Made by a program: the position numbers and the translations under genes. Positions 47,311 to 56,498 of a stretch of DNA of 64,000 nt are shown in pieces. The DNA comes from Ornithinibacillus contaminans (lineage in GTDB: Bacteria; Bacillota; Bacilli; Bacillales; Amphibacillaceae). The notes under the pieces were generated by a model. That model searched no databases. It was not told the origin of the DNA and worked only from the letters and a program-made list of their open reading frames with translations. Position 1 is the first letter of the stretch. The number at the start of each line of letters is the position of its first letter. Location of the stretch: assembly GCF_001038425.2 (NCBI RefSeq), contig NZ_LDPV02000036.1, positions 122,724 through 186,723 on the forward strand. The letters are read 5' to 3'.

Positions 47311-47677
47311 GGAATCCGGCTTTATCCTTCCTGCGGTAATGCTATTATCGACGTTAGTGTTCCTGTATGTGGCAACGAATATTATTTCCTATAGCCACGA
47401 TAGGAATATGACAGAGAATAATTTAGAACAACTAAAAGCACAAACACTTTTCCAGATGGGATATGCTCAATTGCAGAAACAATTAATGGTAGAGGAGGAT
47501 CTAACTCAGCAAACCTATACCTTTCCTCAAGGAACCACCAAAATCACCTTACAACTGATTGACGTGGATAGACTGCAGTTGTTTTTCGAAATCACAACCG
47601 ATACAAATTATCAGTTTTCCATGACAAAAACAGTGACAATTCCTATTACGACACATAGTTTGCATACTTTAGAGTAA
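47282..47677 (+). CDS. comGG: ComGG minor pseudopilin
   Basis: 131 residues, last gene of the comG operon. The prepilin-like motif KESG|FILPAVMLLSTLVF lacks Glu5, as is usual for ComGG, which forms the tip complex. ATG 47282 is preceded by AAGGAG. Identification is by position and general pattern, since ComGG sequences diverge quickly. No clear terminator is seen before the yqgY promoter. Confidence 0.86.
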   Translation: MKKISSFIHKESGFILPAVMLLSTLVFLYVATNIISYSHDRNMTENNLEQLKAQTLFQMGYAQLQKQLMVEEDLTQQTYTFPQGTTKITLQLIDVDRLQLFFEITTDTNYQFSMTKTVTIPITTHSLHTLE

Positions 47678-47736
47678 ACTAATTTCGTAGCCTATTCATT
47701 ATTCCTTGAAAAATTTCACAATTAATTGTTGTATCG

Positions 47737-47765
47737 TTTACATTATTCTTTTCCTCGTATATAAT
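47737..47765 (+). promoter_or_regulatory. SigA promoter of yqgY
   Basis: TTTACA (47737-47742), 17 bp, TATAAT (47760-47765): one mismatch from the vegetative consensus. The yqgY start codon is 35 nt downstream. Confidence 0.75.
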
Positions 47766-47800
47766 AACAGTGATGAAGTCATCGAAAAGGAGGGGAAACA

Positions 47801-48043
47801 ATGGATCGAATGTTTCGAGTCCTTGCCTTTTGGACTGGTATTTTTACAGTAATGTTCTATGTTGGTGGTATGACGAACACAGCATTGCTCTTCCTAGTTC
47901 AGACGGTATTTTTCCTTACAGTAAGTTACTTAAAATTATCTGAGCGTATGTATATGTACTTGTTCGGAGCTTATTGTACTGTTTTCTTTATAGGTTTCAC
48001 TTGGTATTCAGAATTTATTTTAGTGCCTGGTTTCGGGCATTAA
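47801..48043 (+). CDS. yqgY: DUF2626 membrane protein YqgY
   Basis: 80 residues with about three membrane helices (8-26, 30-42, 50-66), beginning MDRMFRVLAFWTGI and ending VPGFGH, as in the DUF2626/YqgY family of Bacillaceae. Function unknown. Ribosome site AGGAGGGG. Own promoter and terminator make it monocistronic. Confidence 0.82.
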   Translation: MDRMFRVLAFWTGIFTVMFYVGGMTNTALLFLVQTVFFLTVSYLKLSERMYMYLFGAYCTVFFIGFTWYSEFILVPGFGH

Positions 48044-48047
48044 AAGC

Positions 48048-48091
48048 AAAAAAACCCTGCTTACATATTTTGTTTCCTGCAGGGTTTTTTT
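48048..48091. terminator. Terminator between yqgY and yqgX
   Basis: AAAAACCCTGC / GCAGGGTTTTT arms (48050-48060 with 48079-48089), with A-run and T-run flanks, between convergent genes. Confidence 0.88.
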
Positions 48092-48106
48092 GTTGCCATT
48101 CTTTTA

Positions 48107-48730
48107 TTAGATCGTTATAAACGGATTATTGCGCTTTTCCTCACCAATAGTCGTCGAGTTTCCATGGCCAGAATATACAATAACCTCTTCCGGTAGTACG
48201 TACAGCTTCTGTCTAATAGTAGCTTCTAGCTGTTGATAATCTCCTCCAACTAAATCCGTACGTCCTATTCCACGATAAAATAAAACATCACCACTTATGA
48301 TAGCTTGGTCCTCCGCAAAATAAAAACTAACACTCCCAGGTGAATGCCCTGGTGTACGAATTACCTCAAATTCAAATGCTCCAAGCTGCATAGGACCTTG
48401 TTTTAAAAAGTGATCTGCTGTGTTTATTTGAATAGGTGCGCCGATAAGTCGTGCAGAACCGTTTAAGTTAGGATTGCTTAACCACGTTTTCTCATCGTCA
48501 TGAATATATAATGGGATATCATACGATTTTCGTAACTGGTCAACTGCTCCGATATGGTCAAAATGTGCATGTGTTAACAGAATAGCAATTGGTTTGATTG
48601 CTTCTCTTGTTAAAAACGCTTGAACAACCTCCCCTTCTGCACCAGGATCAATTATAATTCCTTCACCACTATCGTATACGATGTAACAATTAGTCCCAAT
48701 TGGGCCGAGTGGTATTTGTTTTAGTTCCAT
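48107..48730 (-). CDS. yqgX: Metallo-beta-lactamase-fold hydrolase YqgX
   Basis: Glyoxalase-II-like hydrolase of 207 residues. Zinc ligands appear in order: THAHFDHIG (HxHxDH near 53-58), the His of TPGHSPGS near 131, the Asp of ISGDVLF near 149 and the His of YSGHGNST near 191. Probably a thioester hydrolase, such as for bacillithiol or glyoxal-type adducts, but the substrate is not known from sequence. Ribosome site AAGGAGG. No partner genes in the same direction. Confidence 0.9.
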   Translation of the reverse strand: MELKQIPLGPIGTNCYIVYDSGEGIIIDPGAEGEVVQAFLTREAIKPIAILLTHAHFDHIGAVDQLRKSYDIPLYIHDDEKTWLSNPNLNGSARLIGAPIQINTADHFLKQGPMQLGAFEFEVIRTPGHSPGSVSFYFAEDQAIISGDVLFYRGIGRTDLVGGDYQQLEATIRQKLYVLPEEVIVYSGHGNSTTIGEEKRNNPFITI

Positions 48731-48884
48731 TGTAAACCTCCTTATTGGAAAGATATTCGTAATTTTCTCGACAAAATCATGTTTTTATACTAGAATAAAT
48801 GTGTTAGTAAGATACATATTAATATAAAATGTTTGACTAGACAAAAAAAGAATGATTGCTTTATACGTAAGGAGGGTTTTGTAC

Positions 48885-49070
48885 ATGTCACCACATATTG
48901 TATTAGGTATCCTATTTTTAATTGTCGCTATCGTATCACTAGTGTCGGTATTTCGCCAATTAAAATATAGAAACTTTTTTGCGCTTGTCATGTCCGCATT
49001 ATCAGTTCTTGTGTTTGGATTTTTCTCCATTAGTACCATTATTTCTGTCATAAAAGATTCATTACAATAA
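48885..49070 (+). CDS. yqgW: DUF2759 small membrane protein (YqgW-like)
   Basis: 61 residues with two membrane helices (about 6-23 and 34-54) and the linking FRQLKYRNFFAL segment, as in DUF2759. ATG 48885 lies 8 nt after GGAGGG; upstream in-frame codons lack a ribosome site. Function unknown. Divergent from yqgX and convergent with the lipoteichoic acid synthase gene. Confidence 0.75.
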   Translation: MSPHIVLGILFLIVAIVSLVSVFRQLKYRNFFALVMSALSVLVFGFFSISTIISVIKDSLQ

Positions 49071-49071
49071 C

Positions 49072-49109
49072 AATAGAAAAAAGCTGCCAGATGGCAGCTT
49101 TTTTCTATT
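49072..49109. terminator. Bidirectional terminator between yqgW and yqgS
   Basis: AATAGAAAAAAGCTGCC / TGGCAGCTTTTTTCTATT stem with a 3-4 nt loop (49072-49109), symmetric, between convergent genes. Confidence 0.9.
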
Positions 49110-49112
49110 GCA

Positions 49113-50993
49113 TTAATTTGCCTGTTTAAAATTCACAAAACGGAAAAGGTCACCATAAATGATATCATCGGAATACCCTAATTCTTTTTCCACGGTCTCT
49201 ATCGTCCCCTGGCATGCATCTGCATCCGATTCTCCAACAGGCTCCCCAGTTGCAAATTGATAGCACGTATCATTCGTGTAGATATAATCCTTTGTAATAA
49301 AATCACCATTTCGTAAGGCGATATAGTCTTTTCTATTCTCATGGAACATATCATTTCCAAAGTAGATATCGTCCTCAACCTCCATTCCAAGTAAACTTAA
49401 TATTGTAGGCTTAATATCGATTTGGCCAGTGATAGTTGACTTAATTTCGCCCTTCCCATGTCCTGGAATATGAATAAATAATGGGACACGTTGTAATTGG
49501 ATGTGATCATATGGCGTAATTTCCTCTTTATTCAAATATTGACTCATCGCTTTATTATGGTTTGAGCTGATTCCATAATGATCCCCCATAATAATGATGA
49601 TGGAATCTTCGTAAAGTCCAGCTGCTTTAAGTTGTTCGAAAAATTGCTCGATTGATTCATCCATATAGCGAACAGTAGGAAAGAAATTGTTTAAGGTATT
49701 AGAATTTGAATCGTATCGTTCAATCGATTTATCTTCCTCATCTAATTCAAAAGGAAAATGGTTTGTCAACGTAATAAACTTCGTATAGAACGGTTCTTCT
49801 AATGTTTGTAAATATTTGATTGATTGATCAAAAAACGGTTTATCCTTCAATCCCCAACCAATGGAATTATCCTCGGTTACTTCATAAGCTTCCACGTCAT
49901 AGAAATAGTCATAGCCTAGATTCGGATACATTTGATCGCGGTTATAGAAGCTTTTATTATTGGCATGAAATACAGCAGAATAATACCCTTCTTCTCCTAA
50001 TAATTCAGGTAATGCATGGTATTCATTCTGACCGTGTGTGAAGAAAACAGCCCCTCTTGACAAAGGATACAATGAATTCTCCACTAAAAACTCTGAATCA
50101 GACGTCTTCCCTTGTTCTGTCTGATGGTAGAAGTTTTCAAAATAATACGTATCCTCATCAGCTAGTAAACTATTTAAAAATGGTGTCACTTCTTGCCCAT
50201 TTACTGTATTACCAATAACAAAGCTTTGCAGGGATTCAGCCGAAATAAAAATCACATTTTTATCTTTGGCAACACCATATAAATCGGACTGTCCTGGAAG
50301 TTCGATGTTTTCCTTTACGTACTCTTTTATTTGAGGTAACTCACTACCATCTGCAAAAACGTGCTGCGTTTTCACCTTGGAGTGAAGCGCTGCATCATAG
50401 ATGTGATAATTAAATAAGCCAATGTATTTTACAAGATACTCACGATCAAATGCGCGCGTAAATAATTGTGGCCGCTCCATCTCAGCAAGAAAGAAATTCC
50501 CTACTAGCAATACAAACGATAATGCTAAGGTAAAAACTTTTCCGCTTCTTGGGTAGCTCGTTGTCACGACATTTACATGCTTTTTACTTAAATACCAAAC
50601 AAAAATTACATCTACAAATAGCAAAATGTCATACACTTTAATAAGAGACAGAATACTACTTCCTAAATCCCCAACATTTCCACCTTGAAAGAGCTGTGGA
50701 ATCGTAATGAAGTCAGAAAAAGATCGGTAGAATACTAGATTTGCGAAAATAATAATCGTACCAATCAATGCCATATAGCGAATATACTTCATCTGCCGAC
50801 TTGTTTTCTTAATCCAGACACTAATGGCAAATATTAAGAATGCTGACACAAAAGGATTGATTACTAAAATTAACTCCTGCATCGAATTCTCTATTTCGAG
50901 ACTAAATAAAAACCGATAAACAATATAGGTTTTTATCCCGAACAATAATGTGGCAATTACATATAAAGGAATCCGTTTTCCTTTACTATACAT
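49113..50993 (-). CDS. yqgS: Lipoteichoic acid synthase-type sulfatase-fold membrane protein (YqgS/LtaS)
   Basis: Polymerises glycerol phosphate from phosphatidylglycerol onto the lipoteichoic acid anchor. Five N-terminal membrane helices (within about 8-175) precede the extracellular sulfatase-like domain. The catalytic Thr is in QGKTSDSEF, preceded by the metal Glu in FISAESLQS; metal ligands follow in IIMGDHYG. 626 residues. By position it is the YqgS paralogue; other LTA synthases are expected elsewhere in the genome. Ribosome site AGGAGGA. Confidence 0.92.
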   Translation of the reverse strand: MYSKGKRIPLYVIATLLFGIKTYIVYRFLFSLEIENSMQELILVINPFVSAFLIFAISVWIKKTSRQMKYIRYMALIGTIIIFANLVFYRSFSDFITIPQLFQGGNVGDLGSSILSLIKVYDILLFVDVIFVWYLSKKHVNVVTTSYPRSGKVFTLALSFVLLVGNFFLAEMERPQLFTRAFDREYLVKYIGLFNYHIYDAALHSKVKTQHVFADGSELPQIKEYVKENIELPGQSDLYGVAKDKNVIFISAESLQSFVIGNTVNGQEVTPFLNSLLADEDTYYFENFYHQTEQGKTSDSEFLVENSLYPLSRGAVFFTHGQNEYHALPELLGEEGYYSAVFHANNKSFYNRDQMYPNLGYDYFYDVEAYEVTEDNSIGWGLKDKPFFDQSIKYLQTLEEPFYTKFITLTNHFPFELDEEDKSIERYDSNSNTLNNFFPTVRYMDESIEQFFEQLKAAGLYEDSIIIIMGDHYGISSNHNKAMSQYLNKEEITPYDHIQLQRVPLFIHIPGHGKGEIKSTITGQIDIKPTILSLLGMEVEDDIYFGNDMFHENRKDYIALRNGDFITKDYIYTNDTCYQFATGEPVGESDADACQGTIETVEKELGYSDDIIYGDLFRFVNFKQAN

Positions 50994-51150
50994 AATAAAT
51001 CCTCCTATAAAACTATTGCTTTTTATATATGTTTTTGATTAAAATCCGTGACGGCACCAGAAAAAAAGTGCACGGACAAACTTCCTATATAGTAAGACGA
51101 TTTAAAACAAAATAAAGTTTCAATTTTTTAAAAACTTTTTTGGCAACTTA

Positions 51151-52122
51151 TTACATTTTGGCTGTGTGATTTTTTACCAAAGATGCAGCACCTATTATAC
51201 CCGCATCATTTCCTAATTCTGCTATTCGCACCTCACATGCCTCAAATGTTCTAGGCAAAGCGTATTTTTTAAATGCCTGTTTAATCGGTTCAAGTAATTG
51301 ATCCCCAGCTTTGGAAACACCTCCACCGACTAGTACTTTCGATGGATTCAATGTCATTGTCAAGTTTGATATTGCTAGGCCAATTACTTCTGCTGTATGT
51401 GTAATTATCCCCCTGCTATCCATATCGCCCTGCTGTGCTAGTTCAAAAATATCTTTTGCCGTAACAGTCCCATTTTTGCGGTATCGTTCTGCTAATTTAC
51501 TCGATGTATTTGTGTCTATGATATTCATCGCTTGACGGACGAAACCTGTTGCAGAAGCTAGTGTTTCCAAACAGCCTTTCCTACCACAATTACAGGAATA
51601 GCCATTAGGATCCACCGTAATATGCCCAATTTCTCCTGCGGTACCGTTTACACCGTTAAGAATTTTTCCACCTGCAATAATTCCGCCACCGACACCCGTT
51701 CCTAACGTAATGGCAATGACATCCTCACTATTTTTTCCGGCACCAAGCCAGTTCTCGCCTAATACGGCAATATTAGCATCGTTTTCTACAAATACTGGCA
51801 ATCCAGACTTACTGGACAATTGTTCAGCCAGTTCAACATCCTTCCAACCGATGTTCACTGCCTCATACACATACCCGGTTTTACTATCGATAAAACCGGG
51901 AGCACCGACACCAATACCTAAAATGTGCGCTTGACTAATGGACAAGGCCATAGCCTTTTGAGAAATTGCATCCCAAATATCGTCTACAATCGATAGTCCT
52001 GAGTTAGCTGTATTAGTCGGAATTTCCCATTTTTCAATAATATCTCCACTGTTTTGTAAAAAACCAATTTTAACAGTAGTACCTCCTATGTCTACTCCAA
52101 CTATAACTGTTTTATTCATCAT
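51151..52122 (-). CDS. glcK: Glucokinase (ROK family)
   Basis: ATP-dependent glucose phosphorylation. The phosphate motif DIGGTTVKIG lies at 11-20, the sugar-binding ENDANIAVLGE near 113, the GxG motif LGTGVGGG near 140, and the ROK zinc motif CNCGRKGCLE near 178. 323 residues. The start overlaps the yqgQ stop by 4 nt (ATGA type), the standard yqgQ-glcK arrangement. Confidence 0.95.
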   Translation of the reverse strand: MMNKTVIVGVDIGGTTVKIGFLQNSGDIIEKWEIPTNTANSGLSIVDDIWDAISQKAMALSISQAHILGIGVGAPGFIDSKTGYVYEAVNIGWKDVELAEQLSSKSGLPVFVENDANIAVLGENWLGAGKNSEDVIAITLGTGVGGGIIAGGKILNGVNGTAGEIGHITVDPNGYSCNCGRKGCLETLASATGFVRQAMNIIDTNTSSKLAERYRKNGTVTAKDIFELAQQGDMDSRGIITHTAEVIGLAISNLTMTLNPSKVLVGGGVSKAGDQLLEPIKQAFKKYALPRTFEACEVRIAELGNDAGIIGAASLVKNHTAKM

Positions 52123-52328
52123 TTCTCACCATTTCCCCTATTAAGTTTTGCCATTTCTTGACGTAATACTAATAATGCGAGTTTGAACTCCTCAGCATCT
52201 AGGACACCGATTTTATATAATTCTTGTATTTCCAATTGCATTAATTCCAGATCACCTAATCGATTCCCTGTATAAATAAATGTACCAAAGCGTTTTAATA
52301 CTTGTTGAACATCATAAACCGTTTTCAT
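52119..52328 (-). CDS. yqgQ: DUF910 protein YqgQ
   Basis: 69-residue helical protein of the YqgQ family with the pattern VYDVQQVLKRFGTFIYTGNRLGDLELM. Structures of this family suggest nucleic acid binding, but the function is unknown. Translated with glcK through a 4-nt overlap. Ribosome site GGTGAT. Confidence 0.9.
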   Translation of the reverse strand: MKTVYDVQQVLKRFGTFIYTGNRLGDLELMQLEIQELYKIGVLDAEEFKLALLVLRQEMAKLNRGNGEK

Positions 52329-52383
52329 AAAATCACCAGTCTAATTATACCAAATTATTCAAGTTAGTAGTTAGTATTTTTAT

Positions 52384-52417
52384 ACTAAAAAACCCAGTCG
52401 GTTTACCGATCTGGGTC
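52384..52417 (-). terminator. Terminator of the spoVAF-like gene
   Basis: ACCCAG-(A)-TCGGT / ACCGA-CTGGGT stem followed by TTTTTTAG on the minus strand; the first arm lies within the last codons of the gene. Confidence 0.85.
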
Positions 52418-53860
52418 TTGTGGATGAAGGATTGTTGGTCGTTTATTTTTTAAAGGCATTGGTGTGCGAATTAATACGTCTCGAAATGCTTGTGGAGAAA
52501 ACGGAATTAGTGGCCAAAAGTATGGGACTTCAAATGACTTCATTCGTACCGTATAGAGAATCCAAATTAGCGTACCAATCATGTAACCTATCACACCAAA
52601 GCTTGCCGTAGCTAATAACAGAAAGATTCGTACGATTCGATTTGCCAGACTCATTTCATAACTTGGCGTCGCATACGTACCAATTGCTGCAACAGCAAGA
52701 TATAAGATTACTTCATAGGAAAACAATCCAACCTCAATAGCTACTTGACCTATTAATATGGCAGCGACTAGTCCAATTGCTGTAGCTAGTGCAGTTGGCG
52801 TATGAATGGCCGCCATACGTAACATGTCAATTCCTATTTCTGCAATTAGAAACTGCATCAAAATAGGAATTACTCCGATTTCTTTGAGACCAATAAATGC
52901 TAATTCCCCAGGAAGTAATTCCGGATTAACGGAAAACAAATAGTACAAGGGTAGAATAAAAATAGAGGCCCAAACTGCAATGAAACGCACCATTCGTAAA
53001 TATGCACCAACTAATGGTTTTTGCCGATATTCCTCTGCATGCTGAAGATGCTGCCAGTAAGTGGTTGGGGTAATCATTACGCTAGGTGAGCCATCAATAA
53101 TAATTAGTACATGTCCCTCATATAAATGGGTTGCTGCTGTATCTGGTCTTTCGGTATAGCGTACCGTTGGAAAAGGATTCCAGTGCCTCCCACTAATATA
53201 CTCTTCGATCGTTTTTTCTGCCATAGGTAATCCATCTGTGTCAATTAGTTGTAAAGCCTGCTTTAATTCCTTCACTCTAGCTTCTTCTGCTATATCTGCA
53301 ATATAGCAAATACAAATATCTGTCAGCGACCGCCTACCTATTTGCATGTATTCCATTCGTAGGGAGCGATCTCGAACTCTCCTTCTCGTTAATGCCGTAT
53401 TAAATACAATTGTTTCCACATACCCATCACGTGACCCTCTGACAACTCGCTCAAGATCAGGCTCAGCGGGAGAACGTACTGGATATGTTCTGGCATCAAT
53501 AATAATAATTTTATCGGCACCCTCTACCAACAAAGCAGTTGGTCCGCCTAACACGGTATCAGCAGCTTGATTTAAATCATCGACCACATCTAATTCAACG
53601 TAGGGCAAGTAAGTCTTTATCAATTTGGTTAGCGGGTCTGGTTCAATATTTTCTGGTTCGAGCTTCGCTAATAATTTCATTAGTAAATGAAGAATATCAT
53701 CCTTAACAAAACCATCAATAAAAAACATCGCCATGTTTCGACCCGCATAATTTAAATCTAAATGTACGATATCAAAGTTTTTATCAATCTGTAGACGATT
53801 ATGTAAATAGGAGTTGTTCGCTTCAAATGAGTGATAAAGGGCTTGTTTTTGTTTTTCCAT
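52403..53860 (-). CDS. spoVAF: SpoVAF-type spore membrane protein (GerA family)
   Basis: 485 residues, resembling SpoVAF, a GerA-subunit-A-like protein of the spore inner membrane that takes part in germination. A soluble N-terminal domain (about 1-265) ends with the characteristic PFPTVRYTERPDTAATHLYEGHV pattern (spread over 233-255). Four to six membrane helices follow, with MAAIHTPTALATAIGL, GTYATPSYEMSLANR and RPTILHPQDPDR at the end. ATG 53860 has TTGGAGG upstream. SpoVAF is usually encoded in the spoVA operon; here it lies between yqgQ and yqgP, so a paralogue is possible. Confidence 0.82.
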   Translation of the reverse strand: MEKQKQALYHSFEANNSYLHNRLQIDKNFDIVHLDLNYAGRNMAMFFIDGFVKDDILHLLMKLLAKLEPENIEPDPLTKLIKTYLPYVELDVVDDLNQAADTVLGGPTALLVEGADKIIIIDARTYPVRSPAEPDLERVVRGSRDGYVETIVFNTALTRRRVRDRSLRMEYMQIGRRSLTDICICYIADIAEEARVKELKQALQLIDTDGLPMAEKTIEEYISGRHWNPFPTVRYTERPDTAATHLYEGHVLIIIDGSPSVMITPTTYWQHLQHAEEYRQKPLVGAYLRMVRFIAVWASIFILPLYYLFSVNPELLPGELAFIGLKEIGVIPILMQFLIAEIGIDMLRMAAIHTPTALATAIGLVAAILIGQVAIEVGLFSYEVILYLAVAAIGTYATPSYEMSLANRIVRIFLLLATASFGVIGYMIGTLIWILYTVRMKSFEVPYFWPLIPFSPQAFRDVLIRTPMPLKNKRPTILHPQDPDR

Positions 53861-53973
53861 AGTTCCTCCAACTAATTTGATAATACTATTAGTGTAAGTA
53901 TCAATACATTTTCTATTCAACTATTTGGAGTTTTAGGTTACTAAAAGAAAGAGAGAATAAATGCTGTATGCAC

Positions 53974-54372
53974 TTATTCTCCCGTTTTATTTCCCGTTAT
54001 AGTTTGATAAAGTTCTTTGACACGTTGTTCGGTTGGATTAAGCTGGTAAGCCTTTTGAATCATCTCTATTGCTCGTTCGTCACCATTTTCATCATAGAGT
54101 AATGCCAGATTATAAAATGCCTGAGGTAGTTCTTCTGGATTTTCTAACACGTTGATACATTGTTCCAAATCAGCTATAGCTTTTTCACTATCACCTAATT
54201 GAATATATGCATAAGATCGTTGAAATAATAATATCGCTTCAAACGATTCTGGATTCTTTAATCCATTTGTTGCCCCAAGAACAACCTCCTCGTAGCGTTC
54301 TTCTTGCAGTAAATGATCTATATTAGAAAGCTGATAGGACCCTTTTGTTTCATTTATATTTGTATGCCCCAT
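53974..54372 (-). CDS. TPR protein, probable split-off C-terminal part of YqgP
   Basis: About 132 residues with three tetratricopeptide repeats (near LLFQRSYAYIQLGDSEKAIADLEQ, then ELPQAFYNLALLYDENGD, then AIEMIQKAYQLNPTEQ). B. subtilis YqgP is one protein with rhomboid and C-terminal TPR parts; here the TPR lies in the +1 frame right after the rhomboid stop. The best separate start is ATG 54372, overlapping yqgP by 19 nt, but it has no good ribosome site. Either translational coupling, a programmed shift or a recent frameshift. Confidence 0.65.
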   Translation of the reverse strand: MGHTNINETKGSYQLSNIDHLLQEERYEEVVLGATNGLKNPESFEAILLFQRSYAYIQLGDSEKAIADLEQCINVLENPEELPQAFYNLALLYDENGDERAIEMIQKAYQLNPTEQRVKELYQTITGNKTGE

Positions 54373-55535
54373 AATGCGAAACCAATCACTAGCAGGCAAT
54401 AAAGAATAAAAGCAGCTCCTTGGAGGAGAAATCGCTTTTGCTTCAATGGCAGATGAACAATTGCAGCAGCAATAATCCCCGCCACTAATCCTCCTAAGTG
54501 TGCAACCATATCAAGCTGAGGAATGACAAAACCTAACCCAATATTTAACGCGAGAACTACTAAAATGTTCTTCCCTATTGTTTGGTAAAACATATTCCGA
54601 TAAAACATACCGAAATAAATAAATGCACCAAACATTCCATATAAGGCACCTGAAGCACCTGCTGATATATTAGTAACAAAAGCAAAACTTGCTATTCCTC
54701 CGCCAATTCCAGCTAGCAAATAGATAATAACAAATCTCGTGGATCCATAGATTCTTTCGGCTAATGATCCGAAATAATATAGAAACAGCATGTTGGATAA
54801 AAAGTGGATTAAACCAATATGGAGAAACATGGAAGTGAAAATCCTCCACCATTCCCCATCCATTATCGCTGGATTATATTTTGCACCAAATTGGAGTAAT
54901 GTTTCCGTTGTTTGGCTACCACCATTAAATTCTAGTAATAGATACAGAATTGCATTTATTCCGATTAAAAAATACGTAACAAGTGGCTTTCCGAACGAAA
55001 AGACCTTCTCTGACTTTTTTCGCTTTTCTTGTAGACTTGCAATTAAGTCGGTTCTGAACTGCGTCAAATCCTGTTCCATTTGCATGTCTGTCAGTATCTC
55101 TACCTCCCGATCATAAGTCACGTCAAGTGTTTCAATTAACCTATCCCGTTCCGAGTAAAGCTCATCTCCGGATAAATAGTAAGTCTTCATTAAAATAGGC
55201 TTTTTTTCTTGTATCATCATCGGTTTCTTTAAAATTTCCCAATCATCAATAGGTGTATGGGGCGAGATATAGACATTATGTATTTCAACGTCCTTCCCAC
55301 GAAGTAAGTGGCGCATTGCTTTTGTCTTTTCGAATACAATTGCAATATCCTTCTTCAGATGGTTTTTCCAATCAAAACCAATCGTTGAAATTCTTACAAC
55401 AAGTGATTTCTTCTGCTCCACCTTCTCTAACCAAATTTCTTCTGTGTTTTCATTCATATATAAAACATCATAGCCATTAAATACGGCTAATTGATGGGCA
55501 ATTTTGTACATCACAAATGGTTGCTTATGTTCCAT
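54354..55535 (-). CDS. yqgP: Rhomboid intramembrane serine protease YqgP (TPR part in another frame)
   Basis: Membrane protease of 393 residues. A cytoplasmic N-terminal domain (about 1-175) is followed by six to seven helices with the rhomboid signature: WWRIFTSMFLHIGLIHFLSNM near 225, the catalytic Ser in ISAGASGALYG near 293 and the catalytic His in DMVAHLGGLVAG near 345. In B. subtilis YqgP cleaves the magnesium transporter MgtE. ATG 55535 follows GGAGGGGAG. The protein ends at a stop just where the TPR region should begin. Confidence 0.9.
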   Translation of the reverse strand: MEHKQPFVMYKIAHQLAVFNGYDVLYMNENTEEIWLEKVEQKKSLVVRISTIGFDWKNHLKKDIAIVFEKTKAMRHLLRGKDVEIHNVYISPHTPIDDWEILKKPMMIQEKKPILMKTYYLSGDELYSERDRLIETLDVTYDREVEILTDMQMEQDLTQFRTDLIASLQEKRKKSEKVFSFGKPLVTYFLIGINAILYLLLEFNGGSQTTETLLQFGAKYNPAIMDGEWWRIFTSMFLHIGLIHFLSNMLFLYYFGSLAERIYGSTRFVIIYLLAGIGGGIASFAFVTNISAGASGALYGMFGAFIYFGMFYRNMFYQTIGKNILVVLALNIGLGFVIPQLDMVAHLGGLVAGIIAAAIVHLPLKQKRFLLQGAAFILYCLLVIGFALWGIQI

Positions 55536-55618
55536 GAACTCCCCTCCTGTTACCATCATAGCAGAGTTAATGAATTATCGCTTTTAATTCATCTCACGAA
55601 TCTTCCGCACGTGTGAAT

Positions 55619-55647
55619 TAAAAAAAGCTGTTGCATTAACAGCTTTT
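55619..55647 (-). terminator. Terminator of the yqgO-like gene
   Basis: AAAAGCTGTT / AACAGCTTTT stem (55623-55632 with 55638-55647), followed by seven Ts on the minus strand, 10 nt after the stop codon. Confidence 0.85.
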
Positions 55648-55657
55648 CTGGTGATTA

Positions 55658-55855
55658 TTACGTTGATGTATTGGTCGATTCCTTAAATATACTTGGCAAA
55701 ATCGTTTTCCGTATTGATGGCATATTCATCGAGATGGACACAGCCATTCTTCTTAGAAAACTTACAGCCAATATGGCATTCATAACTTTATATCGCCATT
55801 TAACGAGCATCGTAATAACAGCAATTACACCTGTTAGAATAACAAAGATTCGCAT
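55658..55855 (-). CDS. yqgO: Small membrane protein (YqgO-like)
   Basis: 65 residues: an N-terminal membrane helix (about 2-19), then a basic amphipathic part (KWRYKVMNAILAVSFLRRMAV) and a Ser/Thr tail. The location between fthC and yqgP and the general pattern fit YqgO of B. subtilis, of unknown function; the name is tentative. ATG 55855 follows GAGGTG; another ATG 9 nt upstream is inside the ribosome site. Confidence 0.65.
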   Translation of the reverse strand: MRIFVILTGVIAVITMLVKWRYKVMNAILAVSFLRRMAVSISMNMPSIRKTILPSIFKESTNTST

Positions 55856-55920
55856 CAATAACACCTCTTTACCTACAAGATGTTATTAGTTTTTTCAATT
55901 TAAAAGAAAGTATTCTACCG

Positions 55921-56478
55921 TTACGTAAGCATTCCTACTTCTGTAATCAATTTATTAACTGGTATATCATGTTCCGCTACGGGTAAATTACTAGCAAGCT
56001 GTGACGTTGAAAGCAGGGAAAGACTTGTATTGGTATAGGTGCTTAAAAAACGATCATAATACCCTCCACCAAAACCTATGCGGTAACCCTTCTCGTTAAA
56101 TACGATACCCGGCACCATTACTAAATCAATCGAACTATGTTTTACTTTGTGCTGCTCCACTGGTTTTGGTTCAAGTAGGTTATAGTAAACTGTCTCTAGT
56201 TCATCAAAGCTACTCATTCGGTAAAATACTAGTTTCTTTTCTTCAGGGTAGCATTTAGGCACGACAATTTCCTTCTCCTGCTTCCATCCCTGTTTAATAA
56301 TCTCCCTCGTATCCCATTCAAATCCTCTTGCAATTGTTATTCCGATTACATTAGCTTTCATCCATTCTGGTGATGAAAACAAATGGTTTCTAAGTTGTTC
56401 TTCAATATACTGTTTTTCATGATGAGATAGTTTTTTTAGATGAGCTATTGTTTTCTTTCGTAATGCTATCTTATCCAT
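55921..56478 (-). CDS. fthC: 5-formyltetrahydrofolate cyclo-ligase
   Basis: Converts 5-formyl-THF to methenyl-THF with ATP, returning a stored folate to the one-carbon pool (YqgN of B. subtilis). The C-terminal signature MVPGIVFNEKGYRIGFGGGYYDRFL is spread over about 119-143. The N-terminal basic helix KKTIAHLKKLS is typical. 185 residues; ribosome site GGGGGC. It follows rpmG. Confidence 0.93.
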   Translation of the reverse strand: MDKIALRKKTIAHLKKLSHHEKQYIEEQLRNHLFSSPEWMKANVIGITIARGFEWDTREIIKQGWKQEKEIVVPKCYPEEKKLVFYRMSSFDELETVYYNLLEPKPVEQHKVKHSSIDLVMVPGIVFNEKGYRIGFGGGYYDRFLSTYTNTSLSLLSTSQLASNLPVAEHDIPVNKLITEVGMLT

Positions 56479-56498
56479 ATTAATGCCCCCAAATTAGT

